From: Phytopythium helicoides
Lineage: Eukaryota; Oomycota; Peronosporomycetes; Pythiales; Pythiaceae
Direction: 5' to 3'
Length of the DNA stretch: 64,000 nucleotides
Assembly: GCA_024867545.1 (NCBI GenBank)
Contig: JANFNE010000029.1
Coordinates: forward strand, 1-64,000
A program made the translations under genes and the position numbers. The number at the start of each line of letters is the position of its first letter. Position 1 is the stretch's first letter. This document shows positions 31,223-42,200 of this stretch, piece by piece. A model generated the notes under the pieces. It was given only the letters and a program-made list of their open reading frames with translations, had not been told where the DNA came from and did not search any database.

Positions 31223-33265
31223 AATGTTGCGTTGATTCATTGAAACAAATCTGGAATTCTGTGATGACATAGGAAGTGGTTCCATTATGCACATTGCTTA
31301 ATCGTTGACTTGAGCATTCATCCCACTTATTCCTTTTAACTGCCACTACGTAAGATCTAGATCAGCAATACTACGAGCACTCTTGCACCACATCGACTCT
31401 TTTGTTAATGCAGAGCGACGATAAATCAAGCTTCTGAAGGAAATTTGGAGCTGACCGATGTCAACAGCTTGTGAGAGCTTTCTTCTTGACTGAAACGTGT
31501 TGTTTATTCTACTAAGACTCGCGACAGACAGACAATTCATCCCTCACTGAGACCAATAGGCTATTGAAGAGCATCATCGCTTGTGCATTTACAATGATGA
31601 AACTCACTGACATTCGCAAACGGTCTTGCCAAACACCAAACACATTTTGCCTATCATTGCACTCTTTATGTTCACATCCATGAGCAGAGCTTCTCACAAA
31701 TATCATCAAAACATTTGTACCACGAGATTCCACGGCAATCGACAGCAACAGCGGCGCCAAGAGGACAACGACAACGCTAAGTGACCTGACGGGACTCAGT
31801 GTCCATCAGTGCCACTTTCATCGTGAAGCCGTGCCCTGGCCATCGCCCACACCGCCCCACTCGTCTTCGTGTTTGTTCCCTAAGCCCTCGACTTACCTTG
31901 AGCACTGATCCACCCTTGTGTACATTCTTCGCAATCGCCTGCGCGACGCTTGCTCACGACATGTTCCGGTTCTGCAATTCCAGTGCTGCAAATGTAACTC
32001 CTTCGCTTCGCCGTTAGTGCACCGACTGCCTCGTCGCCGTTCGTGGTGCCTTGCAATGTAGAAGCTCTTTGATAGGTCATCCAGATTTCTACCATCCCCA
32101 TCCCATGATGAACGAGTCTTGTCGAGTCGAGAGCTCACCAGATGCGCTTTTTCGGAAGCCACTTGACGTTGAAGTGTATCGGCTGTATATGTAGTATTAT
32201 AGTGTTCTAGAGCTATATATGTTATTTAGTGATCTTAAAAGGCGATATCCGAAAATTCAAGAGGGCTGTTCTGATTTACCCAATACATGTTGTTTTGGGC
32301 AGCTCGCGACGCTTCGTTTGGGTCGCACTGACTGGACCTGTGCGGTTGCAGCTGCGGGGTTCAAGCGCGATCTCAGCCAATCAGCGGCCTCCCATCGTGA
32401 AAAACCTCGTACACCCATCGAGGTTTATTACGTGGCCGACGCGCCAGAGAACTGGCTGCCTGGCCTGGCGCTTCGAGTGCAGCAGCGGGCGGCGGGCTGC
32501 AGCGCAGTTAACAGCTTGGACCGCTTGGCGCTGCGCGGGTGCGGCGTGTTGCAGCAGCCACGAGTCTTTATCGGCGTGCTACCGTCTAGTGTCGTGAAGT
32601 GGTGCGGAAGCGACGCCTGCCACCTGCTGGCACGCTCGCGTTTTTGTGAACCGGCGAGAGAGGATCGGTAGGTACCGTTGGCGTACCGTAGACGCTCGCT
32701 CTCTGGCCACCGACTGGCTCGCGAAAGAGTGGCACTCTGGCGCCCCAAAGCGCCCAAAACAACAATGGACCTCAACACCTCGTTTTCAAGGTTATACAAA
32801 CAGTATACGATAGCAAAGTGTTTGTCGTGTAGAACCCCATGTTCAAGGTTAAAAAAGATCTAGAAAAACCTCGTTCTAAACAACCAAACAAAAACGCAGA
32901 GGCGGGGGGAGGGGGACGGAGGTCGCGTTCTCCGAGGGGGTGTCGTGCCCACGGAGAACCGCCGCCTCCCCCCCCTCGAAGGCTCCAGACGCCCCCGGCC
33001 GCCTCGCCAGCCACGGGTCACCGCCTTCCTGCGCTCGCGGCGCCGCGCATTATTTGCGTTTTTCTCGTCGGCAGTTTGGGACTCGACGACTGGCGCGCGG
33101 CTGCTCGCTCGCCCGCCTCGCAAGCCTCTAACCGGATCGGCGCGGGTTTCCCCCCTTTCCCGCCTGTCTCCTGATTCCCCCCTGCGCGCCGTGTCCGGCC
33201 GGATCCGCCCCCTCCCCGCTGCTATCAGCCCCTCGCGGGACTCGCGCGCCCGACCAGAGCCTACG
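31223..33265. other. End of repeat array and upstream region of the CCCH gene
   Basis: The left-flank repeat fades near 31790. From there to 32160 short minus-strand open frames end beside a GTAAGT-like site near 31908, but no family is recognisable. Positions 32219-32671 hold overlapping frames on both strands that look like chance. Positions 32870-33265 are very GC- and C-rich and are probably promoter and 5' UTR of the downstream gene; the frame is open from a GTG at 32945 but has no ATG before 33266. Confidence 0.45.
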
Positions 33266-34627
33266 ATGCTGCTGTCAAGCATGGACCACCTCAACTACTA
33301 CGGCATGCCCAAGGACAGCTACCTGGAGGTCGACGCGGGCCACCACCACATGGGCGTGCTGCCCGCGCACCTGCAGGGCGCTCCCCACCACCTGCAGGCG
33401 CCGCCGCAGGTGCAGGTGGGTGGCTACGCGCTGCCAGGTGAGGACCTGTCGCTCGGCTACCTGAACGGCGCCAACGAGGAGAACAGCCCCAAGAACGGCA
33501 CCAAGAGCTCGCTGTACAAGACGGAGCTCTGCAAGCGCTTCTCGGAGTTCGGCAACTGCCGCTACGGCGCCAAGTGCCAGTTCGCGCACGGCATCGCCGA
33601 GCTGCGCCACGTCGTGCGCCACCCAAAGTACAAGACCACCAAGTGCAAGTCCTACTGGGGATCGGGCCACTGCCCCTACGGCAGCCGCTGCCGATTCATC
33701 CACGAGGAGACGGAGGCCTTCGCGCAGCCGCAGTACAGCCCCCCGGGCGCCATGTCGGGCTCGGGAGCCCTCGGAGGCTCCATGTTCAAGGAGCAGCAGT
33801 TCGGCGGCGGCATGGGCTCGCTCATGATGCCGCCCTCAGCCAGCAACAACAGCGACCTCTCGCTCTCGGGCTACGGCGGGCTCTACTCGTCCGCACCCAG
33901 CTACCCCAAGGACTACTCGCTCTTTGACAAGAGCGCCACGTGGGGCCCCTCCACGTCGCGCGTGTCGCCGAACGGCGCGTCTGCCTCCAAGCTCGGCTCG
34001 TTCTCGTCCTCGTCGGTCGTGGGTCCTCCCGCGCCGCCCCAGGTGCTTGGCGGGCTGTCGTCCGCCTCGACCGGCTCGCTGTCTTCATCTGCCGTGAGCT
34101 CGTCCTCGGGTTTGAGCGCCGGGCTCAGCACTGCCGCTGCCGGCAACAACCCGGGATCGTCGACGTACCCGGACCTTCAGGACGCCATTGACGCGTTGAT
34201 GAAGTTCTCGCTGACGTCCGAGTCGGACGGTGTGGTGGGTGGCCAGTCGTCCACCTCGTCGGTGGTGGCTTCGTCGGCTGCCGCCGTCGCCACTGCCACT
34301 GCGTCGTCGACGGCGCTCAAGTCCCCTACGCTGGAGGACGCCAAGCTCGCGAGGGCGACGGGCACGGACTTTGCTCTCGAGTCGGACGAGCTGTGGAAGG
34401 ACTTCCCCAGCGCGTCGGACTCGCTCCGCGAGCCGCAGCACTGGTCGGCTGGTCTGTCGCTGAGCCTGGACAGCTCTCCGTTCGACATTGGCAGTGGAGA
34501 CAAGTCTGCCTCGGTCGTTGGCAACAACAGCCCTGGTCTGGCTGAACCCAGCAGCGGCCTATCGAGCGGTTCGTCGTCTAGCAGCGAGGAGAGCCCTCGC
34601 CTGAGCGTGTTCGAGCGCTTCCACTAG
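33266..34627 (+). CDS. Tandem CCCH zinc-finger protein, Tis11/TTP type
   Basis: A 453-residue RNA-binding protein. Two C-x8-C-x5-C-x3-H fingers are intact: C89, C98, C104, H108 and C127, C136, C142, H146. Each is preceded by the family lead-in (YKTELC and YKTTKC), and the spacing between them is that of tristetraprolin/Tis11 proteins. Such proteins bind AU-rich 3' UTR elements and promote mRNA decay in the cytoplasm. The N terminus is His/Gln-rich; the C-terminal ~300 residues are Ser/Gly-rich and disordered, a likely phosphorylation platform. The ATG at 33266 is preferred over an upstream open stretch that lacks ATG; a second ATG (MDHLNYYG) follows 15 nt later. No intron is needed. Its GC content is far higher than the neighbouring repeats. 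Confidence 0.9.
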   Translation: MLLSSMDHLNYYGMPKDSYLEVDAGHHHMGVLPAHLQGAPHHLQAPPQVQVGGYALPGEDLSLGYLNGANEENSPKNGTKSSLYKTELCKRFSEFGNCRYGAKCQFAHGIAELRHVVRHPKYKTTKCKSYWGSGHCPYGSRCRFIHEETEAFAQPQYSPPGAMSGSGALGGSMFKEQQFGGGMGSLMMPPSASNNSDLSLSGYGGLYSSAPSYPKDYSLFDKSATWGPSTSRVSPNGASASKLGSFSSSSVVGPPAPPQVLGGLSSASTGSLSSSAVSSSSGLSAGLSTAAAGNNPGSSTYPDLQDAIDALMKFSLTSESDGVVGGQSSTSSVVASSAAAVATATASSTALKSPTLEDAKLARATGTDFALESDELWKDFPSASDSLREPQHWSAGLSLSLDSSPFDIGSGDKSASVVGNNSPGLAEPSSGLSSGSSSSSEESPRLSVFERFH

Positions 34628-35289
34628 ATGGGAGTGCGAGGACAAGGGGGCGCTCTTCATGTATGGAGAAGACGACGGCAACGGATGGACAGACTTGGAG
34701 ACGAGACGAGAAAACCGAGAGAAAGACAAAACAAACAATAGCCAGGCAAGCAAGCAAGCAGGTGACGAGAGAGCAGAGCGAGAAGACGCGCGGCGGCAGT
34801 CGGCGAGCCGGCTGCCCTTGTATCTATCTTCCTATCTATGGCCCGCTGGGCCTCGCGGGACACGCTGTGACTCAAGGGCCAAGCAAGACCCGACTCGACC
34901 CGAGCCGGGATTCTTGGAGCCCGAGAGTCGACGGACGTGTCAGCCGTGTGTGTGCTTCGGCTTCTGCCGGTCCGCGAGATTCGTGTTGGTTGTCTGTCGG
35001 CCCCGGCCGCTTCGTGTTGCAGCGCCGCGCTCTTCCCGTTCGCTGCCACCTCGCCCGCACTGCTCGCTCGCTCACTCCCCACGCACGGCCCGCCATGCAC
35101 GCCCCCCTTATTTACTCTTCCATATAAATATAACGATTATTACTGTCCCCATATTCCATTGAGTTCTGATCTTTTCTCTCTGGTGAATGGTGAGGGCGAC
35201 GGATCTCGGAGATTCTGCTTGTGACACAAGTTGTGAGAACGAATGGCAACACATTCGACCAATGTGTATGAAGCAACACCGGCCGTGGA
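34628..35289. other. 3' flank of CCCH gene
   Basis: Likely 3' UTR to about 35130. Several overlapping frames on both strands, none with recognisable content. No gene called. Confidence 0.4.
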
Positions 35290-35700
35290 AAGCAGATACT
35301 GTATCTTCGCAACTTTGCAGAAGCCTGTAGACGTTTATGCTGATGTGGGTGCTGTCAATTCGAAGCAGACGACGCTCCACAAACCAGCTTCAGGAAGCTA
35401 GTTGATGATGCGACTGCAGAAGCGAACATTGATGCTGGTACTCATTATGGGTGGTTGCCACTTCTTCTTGCGGCCTCAAATGGCTACGCGTCGGTTGCCT
35501 GGCTCATGAACGATTCTAAAGCCAGTATTGAAGCTGTCAACATCACTGGAATGATTCCAATTCACATTGCAGTTTTCTTCTGAGACGAGCTAGTAGTACG
35601 GTTGCGCTGATCGATGCAAGGCTAATCTTGAATCTCTAGGAAATGCGCCGCTAGATAGTACAGTTGGCGACCAGGTAACAGTTGATGGGGTTCGGCTGGT
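35290..35700 (+). pseudogene. Decayed ankyrin fragment
   Basis: Readable pieces in two frames: ADVGAVNSKQTTLHKPAS near 35340, then ANIDAGTHYGWLPLLLAASN and GYASVAWLMNDSKASIEAVN, then TGMIPIHIAVFF and a stop near 35581. Ankyrin consensus positions are clear (PLLLAASNGYASVAWL), but frame changes and stops break it. It is another relic of the local ankyrin family. Confidence 0.7.
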
Positions 35701-36704
35701 CTTTGGGTCCAACGGATTCGGTAGGACAAGAGCGCAGCCTACTGCAAATGACTAAACTATCGGGACGAGTGTGATTCGGTTCGTTTGAGGCAGATTGCAC
35801 TCCAGAGTGCGCCTTACACACATAAGTTCAGGTTCCAATGCTTCTGCGAACCAGGTACTCTAAATTGTGTGCAAAAGATTCGAGTCCTTGTGATCAGGAA
35901 GCCCTTGTGATCAGTACTGATAGCACCAGTTCATTTCTTCATCATCATTTTCGCCATAATGCTGCTACTGAACCATCATCCTACAAAGTCGGTGTTCTAA
36001 AGCGCATGGATTGCGTTGTCGGAACGGAATCGTATGTTCTAACCCGTAGCTTTTGAACAAGTGCAGTGCCTCTGTAGCACAGAATCTTGCAAGAGCACTT
36101 TGCTATGACTTCTACAACCGTGATTTTCGTCTGAAAACAACGGATTGCTTTGCTTTACGAGTGAATTCGCAGCGAGGGACCATCTGTTTGAATTTATACC
36201 GGTTGTGGATACCACATTGACTTCATCACAGTGCAGTTGAGGCCTGAAAGCAAAGACACAGTGTTGCTATAATATGGCTTACCGGTGCCATGCAAGTTCT
36301 GCAAACATTTGGCAAAGGGGTGGCTGGACTGTGGTTGTGATGCATTTACAATAAGTCTGGCTGAAGTGGGCCAGTGGTTATAACAGTCGTCATAATTTTG
36401 AGAAGGGAGCTTCGACGCTACAGCAACAAGCTTAGCACAGTGTAGAATTGAAAGTGCAGTGGTGCCACGTTTCGAGATGAACCTGCTGTTTCCTACTCGA
36501 GAGTCGTGTGTACTTCGCACGCTTTCAAGCAACGTCGAGCACTCGTGCGCGGCCCTTCGACTTCTGCAGCCGCTTGACCCTCAGCTTGGGATTGCGCGTC
36601 TCTCTTCAAACACGGCGCTGGCTTGGGTGAGTAGATTGCGCGTGCTCTTTAGTACCTTTACACACTTGTTGCATGGGAATTCGGCGTCCATGGTTGGAAA
36701 ATGA
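35701..36704. other. Intergenic, no gene recognised
   Basis: Low-coding sequence. A minus-strand frame of 112 codons (36194-36532) shows no recognisable domain. It lies immediately left of the Fanzor-bearing element. Confidence 0.4.
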
Positions 36705-37291
36705 ATGGCCGGGGTACCCGGCATTGGCGCTGTGGTAGATGGCCACAAAACCCTCCATTTCTACATTCACCCTTCTCAGCACAACGATCGACGCATTCTC
36801 TCACTCAACCGGAAAACGTGGAAAAGGAGACGTGAAACTAAATAAACCTGTCGTTACGGTACTGCCCAATTGACAAGCTGGCAGCGCAGTTCATCAGCTT
36901 CAAGCGGGTTGCGCGATGCCCTCCCCAGCGATGACAACAGCACTGCATGGACACTTCATATTGCTTGTTGAAGATGCCATAGGAAGGATCTCCAGAGCTC
37001 CATCATGAGCCACGGCAAGCTGTAAAGCGGCCTTTGCAGCTCTACCTGCATACACGTAAACAGGCATGAACTGCTTCCACAAGTCGACGAGGTCGGTCCA
37101 AGACAACACGTGCAGCTGGTCCGACGTCAGGCGGTGCTAGGTCTAAAAGGAAGAAACGCAGTGCAGAACCACGCAAGAGTCAGTCAAAGAGGCGACGAGC
37201 CGAAGTCGAAGCTCGTGACGCAGCTAACGCCAAATCCTCGCTTGTGTGCGTCAAGACGTCGCTCAAGGCGTTTTGCAAGAGCGATGAGGCC

Positions 37292-38938
37292 ATGACTTTG
37301 CCGTGGGAGTCCGTGCTGGCGGATATGGACCAGGCCGTGCTGGAGGCTTACATCCTCGCCAACATCCACGCCGTGCGGATGTGTCAGCTGGGCGATGCAG
37401 TGGAGCCACTCAACCAGGTCTTCTTCTACAGATGCCTATCGTGTGTTTGCAACGCCAACTCCACACTCGGGTCTCCTGCATTCCAGCAATCAGTCACGCT
37501 GTACAACTCTTGGCGAGGTGAGGACGCTCGACGTGCAAGCAACCGGCAGATTACCGCTGGGTGGCAGCAGAACGCAGCCCAAATGATGGCCACTAACACC
37601 AAGAATGCGATCGTAGGCAACTTCTATCGTCGCTTCCACCGTCACATCAAGCGGGTCTACGATATGAATGGTGCTGAGACCTACGTCATGATCAAGAGCA
37701 TCCTGGACCCTGTCTACAACGGCAACGATACCGAGGTGCAGGCTTGGCGAGAGCAGATCCCGCGCAACGAGAGCGGCTACTTGTCCGACGAGGCTGACAG
37801 ATTGCTTCCTCTCACCTACATGATTCTGACCGACATTGAAGAGAGGAATCGCCGGTTTCAGCATCGACAGAATATCCCAGAGGTCCGCACGTTCAGTCTC
37901 CTGCCGACAAAGAATGGGTTCAAGTGCTCGCACTTCAAGATGTGCAAGACGGCGCTCCGCAGCCTACTTCTACGTGCTGGTGTTCGCGTGCCTCCTTTAG
38001 GTGACGATTGGAATGCTGTCGCAGACGATTGGTGGCACAGTCTTCTCAATATCGAGATGTTTGAAACAGCCAACAAGAAGTTCGCAGGAGAGATCGTGAC
38101 GGACGGAAAGGCTGTCAGCATCGTCATGCGGAAAACCCATCCGGCGACAGACCGCCCACTTAGGGAAAAGGGTTATGATGTCATGTGGGGCCTAGATCCT
38201 GGCAGACGAGATCTGTTTGTAGCAACCAACCAGGACGGCGAGACTATCCACTGCTCTTCTCGTGAGTTCTACGAGGATGCTCGCTGCCACAAGAGCAACC
38301 AGAAGATAGCTTGCTGGAAGGAGCGGCGTCCCGACATTTTGGCGGCCGAGCGTCAGATGCCGTCGAAGAAGACCGCGTCGCTCGAGTTGCTGGAAACGTA
38401 CACACGATACGTTATTCCACGTATGGAAAACCTGCTAGGATTTTCACGGGCGAAGGGATTCCGCAACCTGCGTTTTGGTCGGTACATCTTTGCGCAGAAG
38501 AAGTTTCATGAACTATGTCGGAGACTGACCCAGCAAGCAGGCAGGCGAACGGTGGTTGGATTTGGAGATTGGAGCAATACCGATTACTCTGGACTCATCA
38601 AGAAGTGCCCCGCGGGGCCGGTCAAGAGACTCGAGCACACATTGAGAAACTACTGTCGTGTGCAATCGATTGATGAGTTTCGCACCAGCAAGCTTCACTC
38701 ACGTTGCCACCGGCGGCTAGAATACCAGTACAGTCTCCGCCTCTGCAAGGTCAAGAACAGCACGGACAAGGAATGGCGGACGTGCAAGGTTTATAGTGTG
38801 CTCCATTGTCGAATCAATGACTGTTTTGATACTACTGTGAACCGCGACGTCAACGCCTCGAAGAACATGCTGATGCTTCTCCTCAACATGCTCCGTGGTC
38901 AACCAAGACCTAACATTTTTTGCCGAGCGCCAACTTAA
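37292..38938 (+). CDS. Fanzor (eukaryotic TnpB-like) RNA-guided nuclease homologue
   Basis: 548 residues from the first ATG in frame; the frame is open back to 37070. The C-terminal half is a split RuvC-like nuclease. RuvC-I is WGLDPGRRDLFVA, catalytic D302. The RuvC-II strand reads VVGFGDWS, where the usual Glu is Gly (G425). IDEFRTSK supplies an alternative Glu, E462, 37 residues later. RuvC-III is VNRDVNASKNM, D519. A zinc-ribbon-like set lies between (H469, C472, C506, C511). This matches the rearranged catalytic site reported for Fanzors. The N-terminal half is the predicted recognition region. Upstream of the ATG the frame encodes SKRKKRSAEPRKSQSKRRR (37142-37198), a probable nuclear localisation signal, so the true N terminus is probably longer, perhaps via an unresolved 5' exon. 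Biochemically, Fanzors cut DNA guided by an omega RNA; activity here is inferred. Confidence 0.88.
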   Translation: MTLPWESVLADMDQAVLEAYILANIHAVRMCQLGDAVEPLNQVFFYRCLSCVCNANSTLGSPAFQQSVTLYNSWRGEDARRASNRQITAGWQQNAAQMMATNTKNAIVGNFYRRFHRHIKRVYDMNGAETYVMIKSILDPVYNGNDTEVQAWREQIPRNESGYLSDEADRLLPLTYMILTDIEERNRRFQHRQNIPEVRTFSLLPTKNGFKCSHFKMCKTALRSLLLRAGVRVPPLGDDWNAVADDWWHSLLNIEMFETANKKFAGEIVTDGKAVSIVMRKTHPATDRPLREKGYDVMWGLDPGRRDLFVATNQDGETIHCSSREFYEDARCHKSNQKIACWKERRPDILAAERQMPSKKTASLELLETYTRYVIPRMENLLGFSRAKGFRNLRFGRYIFAQKKFHELCRRLTQQAGRRTVVGFGDWSNTDYSGLIKKCPAGPVKRLEHTLRNYCRVQSIDEFRTSKLHSRCHRRLEYQYSLRLCKVKNSTDKEWRTCKVYSVLHCRINDCFDTTVNRDVNASKNMLMLLLNMLRGQPRPNIFCRAPT

Positions 38939-39082
38939 CACATCAGGGGTCACAAAGTGTCTGCAGGTGCGCTTAGCGTTGCCCGCAGATAGCACTGTAT
39001 ACTCAGGCATTGTTGCATTTTCACTGGGTTCCATTCCCAGTCATCGTCTTTTATCGTAGGATGCCGGGTTTACCACGGCCAT
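38939..39082 (+). ncRNA. Candidate Fanzor omega RNA region
   Basis: The 144 nt from the Fanzor stop to the right inverted end are non-coding and contain a perfect hairpin ACTGGG-TTCCATT-CCCAGT (39023-39041). The right end adds a second hairpin-like segment (39062-39080), and GCCGAAGGC (39091-39099) lies just beyond. In known TnpB/Fanzor systems the guide RNA comes from the 3' end of the gene and the element's right end, with guide sequence taken from the flank. Location and structure fit; transcription is not shown. Confidence 0.4.
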
Positions 39083-39236
39083 ACCCGCGAGCCGAAGGCG
39101 AGTGCTAGCAATCTGAAATGCATGGCCAATATGCCAAAAGTGGTGACCGTCTTGCTCCATGATTGTAGTGCCATTCCCCCTTTTGACTACATTAGTAAAA
39201 TATCCACTACTTTTGTCAAAGGTTCAAGTTCTGGAG
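39083..39236. other. Right flank of the Fanzor element, 5' region of ankyrin gene
   Basis: GAAATGCATGGCC (39115-39127) resembles GAAAATGAATGGCC at the left border (36697-36710). An in-frame ATG for the ankyrin gene exists at 39159, but that at 39237 is equally plausible. Confidence 0.35.
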
Positions 39237-42200
39237 ATGACATCTTCTTCAGCGAGAAACCAGGCACCCGAGATGTTCCAAGCGTGTAGCGATGTGCTGT
39301 TTGGCGCCACAGGCTCCACGGATTCAAGCACCACCGACCCAATTACCGCAGCTTACGTCTCTGCGATCAAGTCGGGAGGCGTAAATGTATTTGGTGTAGC
39401 AGGGCCTCCGAGCTGGTGGACAACAGGAGGGAGTGCGGCAACAGTAAGCGGTTGCGGAGATACCCCATTACACTTGGCAGCCTACACTGGCAACAAGTTG
39501 GCTGCCGAGACCTTGATTCAAGAGAAAGCTGATGTCAACGCTCGCAACGACACTGGATGCACACCACTGCATGTAGCAGCGTCAAGAAACCATGTCTCGG
39601 TTGCTCAGTTACTTATCGGGGCGCAAGCGAATGTTAATGCTGTTGACAAAAACGGCCACACCTCTCTTCACTGGGCTGCTGAAAGAGGGCATGAGTCAGT
39701 GGCAAGACTGTTGGTGAACGCAAATGCCAAACTTGGACTGAAAGACAAGAATGGCATGACACCCCTCGATTACGCCGTTTTGAGAGGACGGAAGTCTCTG
39801 GTCAGACTTTTGGGAGATGTGACATCAAAATCTGCTGAAACCCAGGGTGGAGCCAGACCAGCGACGACGCTGGGTCAGGAGTATTCTCCCAGTAGACCCA
39901 ACAATCCACCGCTATCAAGGCATCGATCTGACGTCCAGCGGGGAGAAGTCAATAGTTTCAGTGTGGATCGTGAATCGACTATTGATGATGCGCTTCACCG
40001 CAAGTCGACAGGCGACTCAACTCAACCAGAGGTTGCTACTTGCAAGGTGGCAACTAACATGCAGGGGCCGTCAATTTTCGTTGCATCCTCTAGTGGACAA
40101 ATTCGTGAAGTCAGAAGCATTATTGACACTGGAGCCGACCTTGACATTTTCGACGGGAATGGATTCTCTCCATTGATTCTTGCAGCCCGAAACGGCTATG
40201 ACGCTGTTGTGACTGCCCTAGTTGACGGTGGCGCAAATGTGGAGCTCAAACAGGTTACTGTTCGCAAAATGGAAAGTACCGTCACCCGTGAATCTATGAC
40301 GGCGCTCCAATATGCATGCGCTTTTAATCATGCCAATGTGGTGCAAGTGCTGCTAGATGCTGGGGCGAGGGTTAATGTGTTGCGAGGTGATTGCGTAAAT
40401 GCTCCATTAATCACAGCGGCGCGAGCTGGAAACTACGTGATTGTCAAAATGCTCACTGAAAGTGGTGCCGACAGTCAAGTTGCTGACAACCGCGGTCGCA
40501 CTGCGTTGCACTGGGCTTGTTATCAAGGACACGCATTAGTAACACGTCTCCTCCTCAACGCTGGTGCTCAGAAAGATCTGAAAGACGTGGAGGGAATGAC
40601 CCCACTGATGCTTGGTGCACGTAATAATTGTTTTGAAATCGTGCGCATGCTGATTGAAGCTGGAAGCAACACTCTTGCTAAAAACTTCAAAGGTCAAGGC
40701 GCACGGGAAATTGCTTTAGCAAAAGGATACAATGAGCAAACAGCAAAGATCCTTCGTTTACTGGAATTGCACGAAAGTGGGTCTGGGCACACTACGCCCA
40801 GCACGCACATTCGCGTCCTTGAAGATGCGATTGAATTGGATATGAAGATCGCGGCTCAGATTGGAGACCTCACTGTGATCCAGATTCAGACGCGCGCAGG
40901 TGCAAATGTGAACGCAGTCGATGAGCGTGGGTGGACACCTCTCATGCATGCTGCATTTTTCGGCCACGAAAAAGTGGTGGATGCACTTCTAGAAAGTGGT
41001 GCCCAATTTGAGGCTGTGGAAAATGAAGACAACCGCACAGCGTTGTATCTCGCCTGCTCATTTGGCCATGAAAGGGTCGTGGACGCACTCATGAAGGCTG
41101 GCGCCAACGTCAACGTCCGAAACAAATCCGGGTGCACCCCACTCATGCTCGCAGCGTACAAGAACAATAGTGGGTTACTGAAGATGCTTCTTTCTCATGG
41201 CGCGAATATTGAAGCAGTTGACAACATACAACGAACGGCTTTGCTGCGAGCATGTGCGTTTGGACGTCCGCGTATGGCTCGATTGCTGCTTGATCATGAT
41301 GTCAATGTTGAGGCAGTCGAAAGCGAAGGGATGACACCACTACTTTTGTGTGCTCAGAAAGGGTACACCGAGATTGGATGTATGCTTATTGATGCACGAG
41401 CGAACACCAAGGTAGTCGACAAGGACGGGATGACACCTCTGCATTGGTCCGCTCGCAATGGTCACATCGACATTGTGAAAGTGCTTATTGGTGCGAAGGT
41501 TTCAATCGACTCGACTGACGAATTGAGTCGGACTCCTCTTGGGTGGGCTGCTTCCAATGGTCACAGCGAAGTGGCACGGATTCTGATTGATGGTGGTGCG
41601 AACGTTCTCGCGAAAGACAAGAGTCACCAGATGCCGATGGGTTTGGCGTTCAAGAATGGACATGTGGATTTGTACTTGGAGTTACTTGGAGCTGGTATGC
41701 TCCAACGTAATCAATGTTCTTGTCACCAAACTTCGTATCAAAGCTGCAACACCAGCAGCTTTCCCTCGCTGGCACGCGTTGGAAGCATGCTTGCTCAAGC
41801 AGATGGAGTTCGTATCCAATCCGATTTCAAAAGTGATGGGAATGGTGATGCACATGTAAATGAGGCTTCCGACTCAAAGCCTCGTGCCGATGCTATCGAA
41901 TACCTTCCGTCGCAAATTGGTGGTGACAAAGCCAATCTGAAGAGCGGAGATGATGTCACCTCCGATATTTTGTCTGCGGGTTTGTCTGCTTCAGTCGGGA
42001 GGGACGCTTCTGTCGCAACAACAGATTCCTGGATCTCAGTTGACGACCTGTCTTCACGCACGAACAGCCTTGTCCGTGAACGGGAAGAGTTCGTATTCGT
42101 TGACAACGAGTCCAGCTTTCCGATTCATTGCGCTGTCGTTCGCTCTAATGGCGACCTCAACGAATTTGAACAGCTGACGAATGGAATTGACTTGCGAACC

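Larger units (their letters stand above)
36705..39082 (+). mobile_element. Candidate Fanzor-bearing element with short inverted ends
   Basis: ATGGCCGGGGTACCCGGCAT at 36705-36724 matches, in inverted orientation, the 22-bp sequence at 39061-39082 (which begins ATGCCGGGT and ends CGGCCAT), with one mismatch and a 2-nt gap. Each end is itself nearly palindromic and could form a hairpin. Between them lies a single gene, a Fanzor homologue, and no second transposase. I could not find a clear target-site duplication, so the exact borders are provisional. Fanzor genes are known from several eukaryotic transposon types. Confidence 0.55.

Noticed and set aside
32219..32671. 150-codon frame upstream of the CCCH gene
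   Set aside because: Overlaps other equally long frames on both strands, no similarity recognised, no intron or start evidence.
32945..33265. N-terminal extension of the CCCH protein
   Set aside because: Opens at a GTG in a C-rich leader with no ATG; treated as 5' UTR.
36900..37109. Minus-strand frame with ankyrin-like words (AALQLAVAHDGALEIL) left of the Fanzor frame, and SDDNSTAWTLHIAC on the plus strand
   Set aside because: Too short and in conflicting orientations to call. It might be ankyrin debris inside the element or coincidence.
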